A stretch of 64,000 nt of DNA from Bacteroidales bacterium (GCA_023146135.1 JAGLCR010000042.1:1-64000); one strand, 5' to 3'. Positions 43,020-51,820 are shown, counted from the first letter of the stretch. Notes: generated by a model from the sequence alone, not told the origin. Program-made: numbers and translations.

Positions 43020-44021
43020 TTACTTTGCGCTAATAGCTGCTTTAATCTTAACCTCAAGTTCTTCGGCCAGTTCAGGATTATCTTTCAATAATTGCTTTAC
43101 AGCTTCTCTTCCTTGACCTAGCTTTGTTTCACCATAGCTAAACCACGAGCCGCTTTTCTTTACAATATTGTATTCTACACCAAGGTCAACCAATTCGCCA
43201 ACTTTGGAGAATCCTTCACCATAAATGATATCCAACTCAGCTAAGCGGAATGGAGGTGCTACTTTATTCTTAACGACTTTTATTTTCACACGGTTACCCA
43301 ATACTTTTTCGGTATCTTTAATCTGGCTTGAGCGACGAATGTCGATACGAACAGAGGCATAGAATTTCAATGCATTACCACCAGTAGTAGTCTCTGGATT
43401 GCCAAACATAACACCAATTTTCTCGCGCAATTGATTAATAAAGATACAAGTAGTACCTGTTTTGCTGATAGTGCCTGTAAGTTTACGTAAGGCTTGTGAC
43501 ATTAAACGTGCATGAAGACCCATTTTAGAATCTCCCATTTCGCCTTCAATCTCACTCTTTGGAGTAAGTGCAGCTACGGAGTCGATCACGATAATATCCA
43601 ATGCGCCTGAACGAATTAAACTATCGGTTATTTCCAATGCTTGCTCTCCATTATCGGGCTGCGATATTAAAAGATTCTCCGTGTCAACACCTAATTTCTC
43701 TGCATAATAGCGATCAAATGCGTGCTCAGCATCAATAAATGCGGCCATGCCACCTTTCTTTTGTGCTTCAGCAATGGCGTGAATGGCTAATGTGGTTTTT
43801 CCTGATGACTCAGGGCCATAAATCTCGATCACCCGACCACGAGGAAAACCACCTATGCCCAAGGCAATATCCAAACCTAGTGAGCCAGTAGGGATAACTT
43901 CTACATCTTCAATAACCTCATCGCCCAATCGCATGATGCTGCCTTTTCCGTAATTCTTTTCAATCTTATCTAATGTAAGCTGTAATGCTTTTAACTTTTC
44001 TTTGTTTTCGTCTTTTGCCAT
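43020..44021 (-). CDS. recA: recombinase RecA
   Basis: A 333-residue RecA. It has Walker [10 protein letters not shown] (residues 69-77), [18 protein letters not shown] (Walker B and loop L1 region), [20 protein letters not shown], and loop L2 around [22 protein letters not shown]. The C-terminal tail is short and ends [11 protein letters not shown]. It performs homologous strand exchange and would activate LexA cleavage if LexA exists. It has its own terminator. An 18-bp perfect palindrome lies 65-82 bases upstream of the start. Confidence 0.98.
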   Translation of the reverse strand: MAKDENKEKLKALQLTLDKIEKNYGKGSIMRLGDEVIEDVEVIPTGSLGLDIALGIGGFPRGRVIEIYGPESSGKTTLAIHAIAEAQKKGGMAAFIDAEHAFDRYYAEKLGVDTENLLISQPDNGEQALEITDSLIRSGALDIIVIDSVAALTPKSEIEGEMGDSKMGLHARLMSQALRKLTGTISKTGTTCIFINQLREKIGVMFGNPETTTGGNALKFYASVRIDIRRSSQIKDTEKVLGNRVKIKVVKNKVAPPFRLAELDIIYGEGFSKVGELVDLGVEYNIVKKSGSWFSYGETKLGQGREAVKQLLKDNPELAEELEVKIKAAISAK

Positions 44022-44085
44022 TTTCTGTATATTTTATATTCGTTAATCTTCGCTTGATTTATTTTCTTTATTGATAAACGGTTGG

Positions 44086-44103
44086 GACAGTTCATGAACT
44101 GTC
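44086..44103. promoter_or_regulatory. 18-bp perfect palindrome upstream of recA
   Basis: GACAGTTCATGAACTGTC, self-complementary throughout, between the bcp stop (44129) and the recA ATG (44021). It has no T run on the minus strand, so it is a poor terminator for bcp. A regulator site controlling recA is possible. Confidence 0.45.
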
Positions 44104-44128
44104 TTTACCTATTTGATCAATAAAAATA

Positions 44129-44599
44129 TTATTTTGGTGACTGATCGTAGTCAGCCAAAATCTGTTCCGCATGTTCTTTGGTTTTTACCTTGGTAAATAC
44201 CTTTTCAATTACGCCATTTTCAATTACAAATGTAGTACGATGGATTCCATCATACTCACGACCGTATAATTTTTTTAGTCCCCAAATTCCATAAGCCTTC
44301 AAAACATCTTTCTCTGTATCAGGAATCAAAGGAAAAGGAAATTCATATTTATCTTTAAACCGCTGCTGCTTTTTACTATCGTCAGCACTGATGCCAACAA
44401 TAGTAAATCCCTTATCTGTCAATTCTTTATAATGATCACGAAGGTTACAGGCCTCGTTGGTGCAACCCGGAGTCATTGCTTTTGGGTATGAGAATAGAAT
44501 CAACTTCTTTCCTGCAAAATCACTCAATTTTAAGCTATTTCCTAATTCGTCAATGGTATTGAAATCAGGAGCTTTATCCCCTGGTTTTAGATGGGTCAT
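44129..44599 (-). CDS. bcp: thioredoxin-dependent peroxiredoxin, Bcp/PrxQ type
   Basis: A 156-residue peroxiredoxin. YPKAMTPGCTNEACNLRD carries the peroxidatic Cys46 and the resolving Cys51 (CxxxxC), as in atypical 2-Cys Bcp. GAPDFN-like PGDKAPDFNTID at the start and RTTFVIENGVIEKVF at the end are typical. It reduces H2O2 and organic peroxides in the cytoplasm. Its promoter region (TACCTTTG at 44651-44644 on the minus strand) is duplicated at 46336-46388. Confidence 0.94.
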   Translation of the reverse strand: MTHLKPGDKAPDFNTIDELGNSLKLSDFAGKKLILFSYPKAMTPGCTNEACNLRDHYKELTDKGFTIVGISADDSKKQQRFKDKYEFPFPLIPDTEKDVLKAYGIWGLKKLYGREYDGIHRTTFVIENGVIEKVFTKVKTKEHAEQILADYDQSPK

Positions 44600-44637
44600 A
44601 TTTAGTGTTTTATGTGGTTTCTTTTTGATTGAAAATT

Positions 44638-44688
44638 GGAAACCAAAGGTAGGGATTTTTTTGATTGGATGGGGGAGAAAATGTGGGG
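44638..44688. repeat. bcp-promoter repeat, copy A
   Basis: About 51 bases (GGAAACCAAAGGTAGGGA... to AAATGTGGGG) that recur at 46336-46388 with only two substitutions and two 1-base gaps over the core. It contains the minus-strand -7 box TACCTTTG (44644-44651) of bcp. Confidence 0.75.
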
Positions 44689-44724
44689 ATGTTATACTTC
44701 AATTCAAAAAGGAGCAATTAGCTT

Positions 44725-45441
44725 TTATTGTTTCTTTTGGTTTTCAATCTCATGGAATAATTTTGAGAAATACCCTTTTATTAAACCCGTAAAATCTGTG
44801 ATAAATTTGATTGAATTTATAGAAATTTGTGTTGATTTATTATCGTAATCATCGTAATCAATATATTTATTATTAAATATAAATTCTTTTAATGATTCGT
44901 TTTTAGCATCCTTCTCATTTAGAATCCCAATATTATGTACAATAAAATTTCTTATTTTTTGATATTTTTTAATTTCAGCCCATTCTGCTGCTAAACTTTT
45001 TAGGTTAATCTCAATTACATTTTGAATGTATTTTCTGCATTGGTCGATACCATTTCCTTTCAAATCCTTTGCTGAAACCTTTTTCTCTTCCTCTTTTTGA
45101 CAGTAATTACATATCTCAAAGAAGTATCGTTCAAAAATAGAATATGACATTATGAAGAATGAGTTATTAAGCAAGGAAGAGAATTGATTAAATTCAATAA
45201 TCTCAGTCTCAAACCTTTCAAAAGGTTCAGGAGCGTTTTCATATAATTTTTTTTCAGTTTCCCAATTTTTGATTTTCTTTGTGAGTGATCTCTCTTTATT
45301 TTTAATAGTTGATTCTGATTCAATAAGAAATGAATTAAGAGCACTGTATTCAATTTCTATTAAATATTCAAAATCAAATAAGCCCATATATTTATGCAGC
45401 TCTTTCAATCTCTCAAAATATTTTTTATCTACTGTGCCCAT
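44725..45441 (-). CDS. HEPN-like protein (Rx4H motif)
   Basis: A 238-residue, largely helical protein. The region 95-175 fits a HEPN bundle: SFFIMSYSIFERYFFEIC (an aromatic helix like those of MAE_28990-type HEPN proteins), then KIRNFIVHN with Arg164-x4-His169, the catalytic signature of HEPN ribonucleases. The N-terminal third contains a charged coiled-coil-like stretch (TIKNKERSLTKKIKNWETEKK). HEPN proteins often serve as RNA-cutting toxins or defence effectors. No nucleotidyltransferase antitoxin (MNT) is encoded next to it; its neighbour is a lipoprotein gene. Very low GC. Both genes lie between two copies of the bcp promoter. Confidence 0.6.
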   Translation of the reverse strand: MGTVDKKYFERLKELHKYMGLFDFEYLIEIEYSALNSFLIESESTIKNKERSLTKKIKNWETEKKLYENAPEPFERFETEIIEFNQFSSLLNNSFFIMSYSIFERYFFEICNYCQKEEEKKVSAKDLKGNGIDQCRKYIQNVIEINLKSLAAEWAEIKKYQKIRNFIVHNIGILNEKDAKNESLKEFIFNNKYIDYDDYDNKSTQISINSIKFITDFTGLIKGYFSKLFHEIENQKKQ

Positions 45442-45501
45442 AATCTTGTGGAGATACTCCTGTTGCCAAAATACTCGTTTGGCTATTTTTTTGAATAATC
45501 A

Positions 45502-46275
45502 CTACTTACTTGGCAATGTAAAGAATATGTTTTCTTTTTGATAAAGAGACTTTTCAACCCATTCATCATTTTCATCAAGTTTCCACTTAAAGAATACTTT
45601 CCTGTCTATTTTTGTAACCTTACTAATATAGAACTGATTATCTACATAGAATTCTGACTCAAAGCCCTCAGAATAAGAGAATGTTAAATAATTCCTGAAA
45701 ATCAATGGGGAATTTTCAAATAAATAAGTTTTTTCATGAATCTTTGTTGTTTTGTTAGGTTTATCTTTCCTTGGGATTTCTAATTTTCTAAATGACTTAT
45801 CGACAGGAATATTATTCAAAGGTAAAATGTAGAATTGAGTTCTAAAAAAATTAGATGTTGGAGGAATAAATGTAATTCTTTCAATTTTTGTAGATGATGA
45901 AACAGAATTATTCACTGATTTACTAACTGCATATCCAGGATATAATAGTGGCCCGTCGTAATAATAGCTTCTATTAATACTTGTTCCTTTTGTTATTATC
46001 TTATCTTCCCAATAGTTCAACTTTAATGAGTTTTGTATGTATGAAGATTTTTTCCAATCTACATACAAAGGAACATTAAGTTTATTGTAAATAGCAAAAG
46101 TTATTAGCCCATTCTCAGCCCAAAAACTATAAGTGATTTTTAGTGAGTCATTCTCATACACATAGAATCCATTTTCAACAGATGTATTAGTTGATTTTGT
46201 TTCATAAACTTGAACGTAACTTTTACAAGAGGTCATCATTATTGTCAAAAATACTATGATTATTAAATTCTTCAT
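45502..46275 (-). CDS. lipoprotein of unknown function (islet partner)
   Basis: A 257-residue protein with a lipoprotein signal (MKNLIIIVFLTIMMTSC, Cys17). The mature part is beta-rich with many aromatic and charged residues (YVDWKKSSYIQNSLKLNYWED, FYILPLNNIPVDKSF) and no recognised domain. It lies 60 bases upstream of the HEPN-like gene in the same direction, behind the second copy of the bcp promoter (-7 box at 46349-46342), so the two genes are probably one transcript. Function unknown. Confidence 0.68.
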   Translation of the reverse strand: MKNLIIIVFLTIMMTSCKSYVQVYETKSTNTSVENGFYVYENDSLKITYSFWAENGLITFAIYNKLNVPLYVDWKKSSYIQNSLKLNYWEDKIITKGTSINRSYYYDGPLLYPGYAVSKSVNNSVSSSTKIERITFIPPTSNFFRTQFYILPLNNIPVDKSFRKLEIPRKDKPNKTTKIHEKTYLFENSPLIFRNYLTFSYSEGFESEFYVDNQFYISKVTKIDRKVFFKWKLDENDEWVEKSLYQKENIFFTLPSK

Positions 46276-46335
46276 AATTTCATTTTTTAAGCAGTGTAAA
46301 ATCTAGCGTTTTATGTATTTTTTTGTTTATAACTT

Positions 46336-46388
46336 GAAACCCAAAGGTAGAGATTTTTTTGATTGGGTGGGGGAGAAAATGTTGGGGC
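46336..46388. repeat. bcp-promoter repeat, copy B
   Basis: Near-identical to 44638-44688. It includes TACCTTTG on the minus strand (46342-46349), 67 bases upstream of the lipoprotein ATG, so it can serve as the islet promoter. Weaker similarity extends on the left (GTTTTATGT in both). Confidence 0.75.
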
Positions 46389-46509
46389 GATACAAAAAGC
46401 TTCGTGTCTTCTTTGGGTAGCTTTGTGAAATAGTTATAGTTTATTACACAAAGCGCCATTGATAGTCTGCTGTAAATATGTGTTAGGTTTAATCTAAAAT
46501 GTCATACTT

Positions 46510-46625
46510 CCAGCCTATCGGCAGACAGGCGGTGCAATTTTCAAAAAGCTCCGTAAACTGCGCTTTCTAAAAATCACTCAGTACGACTAGCTTGTCGAAA
46601 TTTGGTCCCTGAGCCTGTCGAAGGG
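46510..46625. repeat. dispersed-repeat patch
   Basis: Contains CCAGCCTATCGGCAGACAGG (46510-46529), an element rich in inverted symmetry, then two CTGAGCCTGTCGAAGG-type units (46585-46600 degenerate; 46605-46625 reading GTCCCTGAGCCTGTCGAAGGG). The 46389-46629 gap holds nothing else that I recognise. Confidence 0.6.
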
Positions 46626-46629
46626 CCAA

Positions 46630-49230
46630 CTACCTAACCAACTTCAAAACTTCCTCCCCAATACCAATAGAATACCCCTCATGAAAATAAATAATCTCAT
46701 TCTTTGGGTTTACCAAAATGATATATGGAAATTCACTACCTATTTTTTTACCCAAGCTCTTTTCAATCTCAGCAAGATATTTTAGCTCTGGGTCGAAAAG
46801 AAAACGTGCTGTGGAGGGTAAATTACCGAAGTAGTTTTTATCCAATTTACTAATATCAATCTTAGTTTCACTAATAAGCTTTAACGTAATATTTTGGCTT
46901 TCTAGCTTTTCTTTCACTGCTCCAAGATCTTGTACTGCGTGTTTGGAGGGTTCGTTATTGGGTTGATACCATACATAGATTTGATAAACGGGTTCGGTGG
47001 AACAGGCTTTGGGCTTTTCCACATCATGCAATAGTTTTATTCTTATCATGGGCATTCTACCCAAAACTTCAACCTTATGATCTTGTTTGCGCAGCTGCAC
47101 CTTTACTTTATTGGTATCATTTGTTTGTAGATTAAAGAAATCGAAATGAACCAAAACACTTCCTTCTGAAATACGGTTTCCAGTGGTTAAGCGGTAGTTT
47201 CCTATTGGGAGTTTCAAAATATTAAAATCATTTAGGTTTTTATCCCAATCATATTCTAGAGTGTAATACTGTCCGTTTCGCTGCTGGGCTAAGGTAAAGT
47301 GCTTATAATAAAGTAGTTTATCTGCACTGTCAGGGTTTGTCAATTGAAGATAGCCCAGCTCATTTTCCACAGGAAGCAAGGTTTTAATATCACCAGTCAT
47401 TTTTTTCCATTCGCCTTTACTATAATATTCTGGTTTTAATGTTCCAGGCTCCAGTCGTGCAGGAGTCCCATGAGCACGGAATAGTGCTATTCGCATTTGG
47501 TCGGCAGATTTCTTATCGCTCTTTCTAGTTTTGTAAATTCCTTCGGGACTAATAAGAACACGATAGAAATTCCATTGATTATTAATTTGCACATTGCGGT
47601 CAACCCAAGTTTTGAATTTATTTTTTGCAATGTTTTCTTGGATAAAACCTCGCCAAGGGCTAAGATACTCAAGGCTGATTCGTGGGTTGAGCAAGTATTT
47701 ATCATATATTTCTTTATCCTTAATTCCACTATTTAGGAATTTGGGTGTATTTAGTAAATGGTCGTTAAGTATGGGTATTTTTGTATCGTGCAAATCTTTT
47801 GTAGCAATTGCATTCAATAAATCTAGAGACATTTGTTTACGATCGCTAGGTGCTTTATCTACAAATTCCGTAATGCTATTCCAGTTGGCTCTTGAGTTTT
47901 GCATAATGGGCCAAAGCTCATCAAAATCCAACTTATTTCGTTGAGCCATTGCTTGACATTGGGCCGAATCCATAAAGGTTTTTTCATGCTCTGTTCGCAT
48001 CTGGTCTTCCTCTTTCAATCGTTTATCATTTTCTGCTTTGCCAGAGGCTGATACTTTTCTTGGCTCAGGTTTTACCGGAGGAACATAGTTAAAGTCTATC
48101 AAATAGGCTTTACCCGCATTTTGATTAAGAGTAAGATAAACGGTGTCAGTATTTAGTAGGCTAATATTTTTCCAATTAAAATAGGAATCTTTATGAGCCC
48201 AAACCAAAAGACTCCCCATTCCTGTTTCGAAGGAAGTAATACCCTCTTTATCAGTGGTTTTGGGTGCAATGGAATAATACTCACCATAATTATAAAGTTG
48301 AAAATCGACTTTTGCATTTTCAAGAGGTTTTCCCAAGGTATCTGTGATTTTTGCGTAGAGGATTTTGGTTTCTGAATATACACTTAGGGTATTCAAAATG
48401 CTATAATTTCCTTTATCAATTAGAATGCGTTCGCTGCCTTGGTATTTTCCAATTACACGGGTATTCACCAACATCGCTCGACGAGCAGGCTCAGTAAACC
48501 AGCCCATATTTGCTTCGGGCACAGGTTCGCAGGCCCCGTAGAAATGCCATTTTCCATTGGCCCAGAACTCTACCCAGGCATGATTATCATCAGTATGAGC
48601 CCAGCGCGGTGTGTAAACCTGTCGTGCAGGAATGCCCACAGAGCGTAATGCAGCAACAGTAAATGTAGATTCCTCACCACATCGTCCATAGCCATTGAGG
48701 TAGGTTGTCAAAGGAGAGGAGGTGCGACTATCCGATGCTTGATAGGCCACATGCTCATGACACCAATGATTTACCTCCAAAGCTGCTTGGAGCATATCCA
48801 GATCTTTTACCCGGTCTTTTAGCTGACTGTAAAAGAAAATACGTGAATAGTCTATGTTTTCATTGTTTACCCGAATGGGTAATACGAAATGCCGAAAAAC
48901 ATCTTCTGGTATTGTTTTGCCCCAAGTCATTGTTGAACGCACAATAATAGTTTGTTTTACAAATTCGGCAAACTGCCTTGGAGAATAGTCCGCCATATCG
49001 CTCAATGGCATATAAGCATACAGAAACTGATAGGCCTCTTTTTGCTCTTGATTCAGGTCATTGGAAGCTTCTTCAATTTCTTTAAATACTTCATGACTGA
49101 TATTTTTGCTCAGTGCTTGGTATTTTACTTCAACCGTATCACGATAACTTTTGTTGGTGATAAAATGCTTTTGTGCAAAGCTTAGGTTTAGGATAAACAA
49201 TAAAATTATTAGAGTTGCTGCTTGTTTCAT
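46630..49230 (-). CDS. transglutaminase-like exported protein
   Basis: An 866-residue secreted protein starting at ATG 49230 (MKQAATLIILLFILNLSFA signal peptide). The frame stays open upstream to 49317, but that extension translates the dispersed repeat (SLRQAQG), so I exclude it. The transglutaminase-like domain, about residues 150-250, has Cys in GYGRCGEESTF, His in DDNHAWVEFW and Asp in the following strand region. An Ig/carboxypeptidase-regulatory-like domain follows (DTLGKPLENAKVDF; TTDKEGITSFETG). The C-terminal quarter has mixed folds including a thioredoxin-like segment (FPYIILVNPKNEIIYFHEGY). Likely a periplasmic cross-linking or peptidase enzyme. Confidence 0.82.
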   Translation of the reverse strand: MKQAATLIILLFILNLSFAQKHFITNKSYRDTVEVKYQALSKNISHEVFKEIEEASNDLNQEQKEAYQFLYAYMPLSDMADYSPRQFAEFVKQTIIVRSTMTWGKTIPEDVFRHFVLPIRVNNENIDYSRIFFYSQLKDRVKDLDMLQAALEVNHWCHEHVAYQASDSRTSSPLTTYLNGYGRCGEESTFTVAALRSVGIPARQVYTPRWAHTDDNHAWVEFWANGKWHFYGACEPVPEANMGWFTEPARRAMLVNTRVIGKYQGSERILIDKGNYSILNTLSVYSETKILYAKITDTLGKPLENAKVDFQLYNYGEYYSIAPKTTDKEGITSFETGMGSLLVWAHKDSYFNWKNISLLNTDTVYLTLNQNAGKAYLIDFNYVPPVKPEPRKVSASGKAENDKRLKEEDQMRTEHEKTFMDSAQCQAMAQRNKLDFDELWPIMQNSRANWNSITEFVDKAPSDRKQMSLDLLNAIATKDLHDTKIPILNDHLLNTPKFLNSGIKDKEIYDKYLLNPRISLEYLSPWRGFIQENIAKNKFKTWVDRNVQINNQWNFYRVLISPEGIYKTRKSDKKSADQMRIALFRAHGTPARLEPGTLKPEYYSKGEWKKMTGDIKTLLPVENELGYLQLTNPDSADKLLYYKHFTLAQQRNGQYYTLEYDWDKNLNDFNILKLPIGNYRLTTGNRISEGSVLVHFDFFNLQTNDTNKVKVQLRKQDHKVEVLGRMPMIRIKLLHDVEKPKACSTEPVYQIYVWYQPNNEPSKHAVQDLGAVKEKLESQNITLKLISETKIDISKLDKNYFGNLPSTARFLFDPELKYLAEIEKSLGKKIGSEFPYIILVNPKNEIIYFHEGYSIGIGEEVLKLVR

Positions 49231-49260
49231 ATTTAGTGTTTTATATTTCATATTTAGTGT
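49225..49260. repeat. tandem TTTCATATTTAGTGT repeat at the transglutaminase start
   Basis: TTTCATATTTAGTGT occurs twice (49225-49239 and 49246-49260), separated by TTATAT. CATATTTAGTGTTTTAT also forms the bcp translation start region near 44597-44613, so this looks like a shared leader/RBS context that has been duplicated here. Confidence 0.5.
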
Positions 49261-49365
49261 ACTCGAACCCTGAGCTTGTCGAAGGCTATGTTTTGGATAC
49301 TCGAACCAGCCTGTCAAAGGGTGTGTTTTGTGTACTCGGGCCCTGAGTCTGTTGAAGGGTTGAGT
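49261..49365. repeat. three tandem CTGAGCTTGTCGAAGG-type repeats
   Basis: Three units of 32-38 bp beginning ACTCG (49261, 49299, 49334), each with a variant of CCTGAGCTTGTCGAAGG. They fill the gap between two genes, supply the last codons of the ATPase gene and would lengthen the reading frame of the transglutaminase gene. Confidence 0.7.
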
Positions 49366-50489
49366 ACAAAGTCTAAAAAATTGTCTCGATTTATAGTGCT
49401 ATAATTGGCCTGAGGGTAAGTGTCTGTCCAAGTTTTGGGAGGCTTTGTTGTTTTTTTAGAATATTTTATTTCCAAAGCATTAATCTGTTTCCCCAATACT
49501 TCAATCAAATCTATTTCACCACCAGTATAAACACGCCAGAAATGGAATTTACTTCGATCACCTTGATAGCGTAGGTATTTAATTCGTTCAGCTATCACAA
49601 AGTTTTCCCAGATAGCACCAATATCTTGTCGCTTCTCCATAGGGCGAAAATCTTCTATTAGCATATTTCGAATTCCTAAATCGTAGAAATAGTATTTATC
49701 TTTTTTACGCACTTCTTTACTAAGGTTTTTACTGTAGCCTTGCAGTTTGAATATCACAAAAGACTTTTCCAGTAAATCCAAATAATGAATCACTGCATCT
49801 CGACTCATCTCCAATTCTTGACTAAGTTTATTGATGGAAATTTGTGATCCAATACGATAGGCTAGAAGTTCAAGTAATTGATGAATTTTGATAGAATTAC
49901 GAATTCGTGATAATTCCAATACATCTTTATAAAGGTAGGAACTCACAATTTCTTCTAGCATTTCTATTTTATCGGACTTTGTTTTGGTTGTATAAACTTC
50001 TGGGTATAAGCCATAATTCATATAATCATCCAATGATTCACCGATTTCATAAGGGTTCATCGAAGCTCTCAGTTCGTGCATGGAAAGAGGATACATTGTA
50101 TAAACCCATTTACGACCTGCCAAAGAATCGCTTATTTGATAAGCAATGTCGAATGAAGATGAACCAGTTACTAAAAGTTTAAGGTCAGGTAGTTCGTCGT
50201 GTATAATTTTTAGGTTAACTCCCAGGTCCTTTATTCGCTGAGCTTCATCAATAAACAACATATCATAGCCCTCGGTAAGGTCTTGTATCTTTTTCAAGTC
50301 TCTTGATGAAAGAATATCATGATGCTTTGATAAATCAGCATTGATTTGGAGTGTTTTTAATCCTAAATCATCAATGATTTGACGAGCTAATGTCGTTTTT
50401 CCTACCTGTCGAGCACCATATAGAATTACAATTCGATTGCTATTTTGAACTCTATCCTTTACTCTATTAGTTAAATCTCTGTAAATCAT
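49314..50489 (-). CDS. AAA-type ATPase with C-terminal DUF4143
   Basis: A 391-residue protein. Walker A YGARQVGKTT (about residues 25-34), Walker B MLFIDEAQR (about 74-82) and sensor LLVTGSSSFDI lie in the AAA_14 domain; residues about 200-350 form the DUF4143 winged-helix/nuclease-like region (SRDAVIHYLDLLEKSFVIF; GGEIDLIEVLGKQINALEIKYS, a PD-(D/E)xK-like pattern). These proteins are common, often in variable regions, with unclear function. The last about 12 residues (STDSGPEYTKHTL) are translated from a dispersed repeat, so the original C-terminus seems replaced. A -7 box and three 32-bp repeats lie upstream. Confidence 0.83.
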   Translation of the reverse strand: MIYRDLTNRVKDRVQNSNRIVILYGARQVGKTTLARQIIDDLGLKTLQINADLSKHHDILSSRDLKKIQDLTEGYDMLFIDEAQRIKDLGVNLKIIHDELPDLKLLVTGSSSFDIAYQISDSLAGRKWVYTMYPLSMHELRASMNPYEIGESLDDYMNYGLYPEVYTTKTKSDKIEMLEEIVSSYLYKDVLELSRIRNSIKIHQLLELLAYRIGSQISINKLSQELEMSRDAVIHYLDLLEKSFVIFKLQGYSKNLSKEVRKKDKYYFYDLGIRNMLIEDFRPMEKRQDIGAIWENFVIAERIKYLRYQGDRSKFHFWRVYTGGEIDLIEVLGKQINALEIKYSKKTTKPPKTWTDTYPQANYSTINRDNFLDFVLNPSTDSGPEYTKHTL

Positions 50490-50514
50490 GACTAAATATT
50501 ATAGTTGTGAATTG

Positions 50515-50522
50515 CAAATATA
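50515..50522 (-). promoter_or_regulatory. promoter -7 box of the DUF4143 ATPase gene
   Basis: TATATTTG on the minus strand, 25 bases before the ATG. The -33 region falls in the first 32-bp repeat. Confidence 0.55.
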
Positions 50523-50534
50523 CATAAAAATATT

Positions 50535-50620
50535 ATGAATCAGCAAAAATAACGCTAAAAATGCTGATGAATCGGCAAAAATAACGTTAAAAATGCTGAT
50601 AAAACAGCATAATTAACGTT
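50535..50620. repeat. three tandem 32-bp repeats upstream of the ATPase gene
   Basis: Units 50535-50566 and 50567-50598 are 32 bp each and differ at two positions; a degenerate third runs from 50599 to about 50620. Each begins ATGAATC(A/G)GCAAAAATAACG and ends TGCTG, so each is also bounded by CAGCA/TGCTG inverted arms. They sit over the -33 region of the ATPase promoter, inside the 302-base gap between divergent genes. Confidence 0.75.
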
Positions 50621-50729
50621 AATACTAAAAATGAACGGAAATATTTTGCGTTAAACAGAGATAATTACAACTCATCCTTATAATTCGACAGTTCGGTAAG
50701 TATAATTTTCGCAAGCACTTTTCTCGACT

Positions 50730-50737
50730 TAGTTTTG
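50730..50737 (+). promoter_or_regulatory. promoter -7 box of the histidine kinase gene
   Basis: TAGTTTTG on the plus strand, 54 bases before the ATG. Confidence 0.45.
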
Positions 50738-50791
50738 CCGCAGTTAATCAGAAATACTAAAACTTAATTAATTATACTTAAATTTGAAATC

Positions 50792-51820
50792 ATGAAAAAA
50801 CAAGAAAACAAGATTACGAAACATGTACTTAATGTTAGCATTATTATCGCTATCAGCGTTGCAATTACTTTTATGTTCGGTAGTAGTACCTGGCAGTGGC
50901 AAGAGATTCTTTTGAATATTGCTTATGGAGCCCTTATTGGATTAAGCATAGCTATTGGAAGCAGCTTTATATCTAAGAGAATGTTGAAGGATGGCAATTG
51001 GTTGGACAAGCCCATCAAACGATTTATTGCTGTTATCGTTGCCGTATCCATTTACATTATTGTGGATGTGATATTAGTAAATATTGTTTGGTTCAATATT
51101 ACACAAGACCTTAGTATTGCGGATCTCCTTCATAGCAACTTCTTTATATGGATTGTTCTTACAGAGTTAATGATTGGAATGATTATCTATTTGATTATAG
51201 TCTCGGCTCGTTTTGCTAAATCATTAAACGAATTTTATGTAGAGGCCGAAGAGCAAAAGCGTGAGCTTAATCATTATAAATATGCCACTTTAAAAAATCA
51301 AGTAAATCCACATTTCCTTTTTAATAGTTTGAATGTATTAAGTGCATTAATATATAAGGATGTGGAAAAGGCAGATGATTTTATAGGGAAGTTGTCAAAC
51401 ATCTATCGCTATGTACTGGATGTGCAAGACGAAGAAGTGGTGAGTGTAGAGCAGGAAGTTGCTTTTGCCAAGGATTTTCTATTTCTTCAAGCGATTCGCT
51501 TTGGCGATAATTTGAAGTACGATATAAATGTATCTACTGATAAGATGATTATTCCCATGGCTTTGCAGATATTGATTGAGAATGCTTTGAAACATAATGT
51601 GATATCGGAGGAGCATCAGTTAGAAATAAAGATAAGCAGTGATAAACAATATGTGATAGTATCAAATAATGTAATGCTGAAACAAAGCAGTGAAGCTTCC
51701 CATGAGTTAGGTTTGGCTAATATCAAGGGTCGGTATAAGTTTTTAACCGATATGGAAGTAAAAATTACAGAATCAACAAATCGTTTTGAGGTTTGTTTAC
51801 CTTTATTGAATTTGAAATAA
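50792..51820 (+). CDS. LytS/YehU-type sensor histidine kinase
   Basis: A 342-residue kinase with four membrane helices in the first 145 residues, a short coiled coil (EFYVEAEEQKRELNHYKYATL), then the His_kinase domain: KNQVNPHFLFNSLNVLSALI holds the phosphorylated His, and MALQILIENALKHNV is the N-box of the ATPase domain. It signals to the LytTR regulator encoded 7 bases downstream. The stimulus is unknown; the short periplasmic loops suggest sensing within the membrane. Confidence 0.9.
   Translation: MKKQENKITKHVLNVSIIIAISVAITFMFGSSTWQWQEILLNIAYGALIGLSIAIGSSFISKRMLKDGNWLDKPIKRFIAVIVAVSIYIIVDVILVNIVWFNITQDLSIADLLHSNFFIWIVLTELMIGMIIYLIIVSARFAKSLNEFYVEAEEQKRELNHYKYATLKNQVNPHFLFNSLNVLSALIYKDVEKADDFIGKLSNIYRYVLDVQDEEVVSVEQEVAFAKDFLFLQAIRFGDNLKYDINVSTDKMIIPMALQILIENALKHNVISEEHQLEIKISSDKQYVIVSNNVMLKQSSEASHELGLANIKGRYKFLTDMEVKITESTNRFEVCLPLLNLK

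Noticed and set aside
44086-44103. Terminator of bcp
   Set aside because: The palindrome is perfect but has no T run on the minus strand.
49231-49317. Longer start for the transglutaminase gene
   Set aside because: The extra 29 residues translate the dispersed repeat and precede a complete signal peptide that begins at ATG 49230.
50535-50620. CRISPR array
   Set aside because: The units are directly adjacent with no unique spacers, and no cas gene is in the window.
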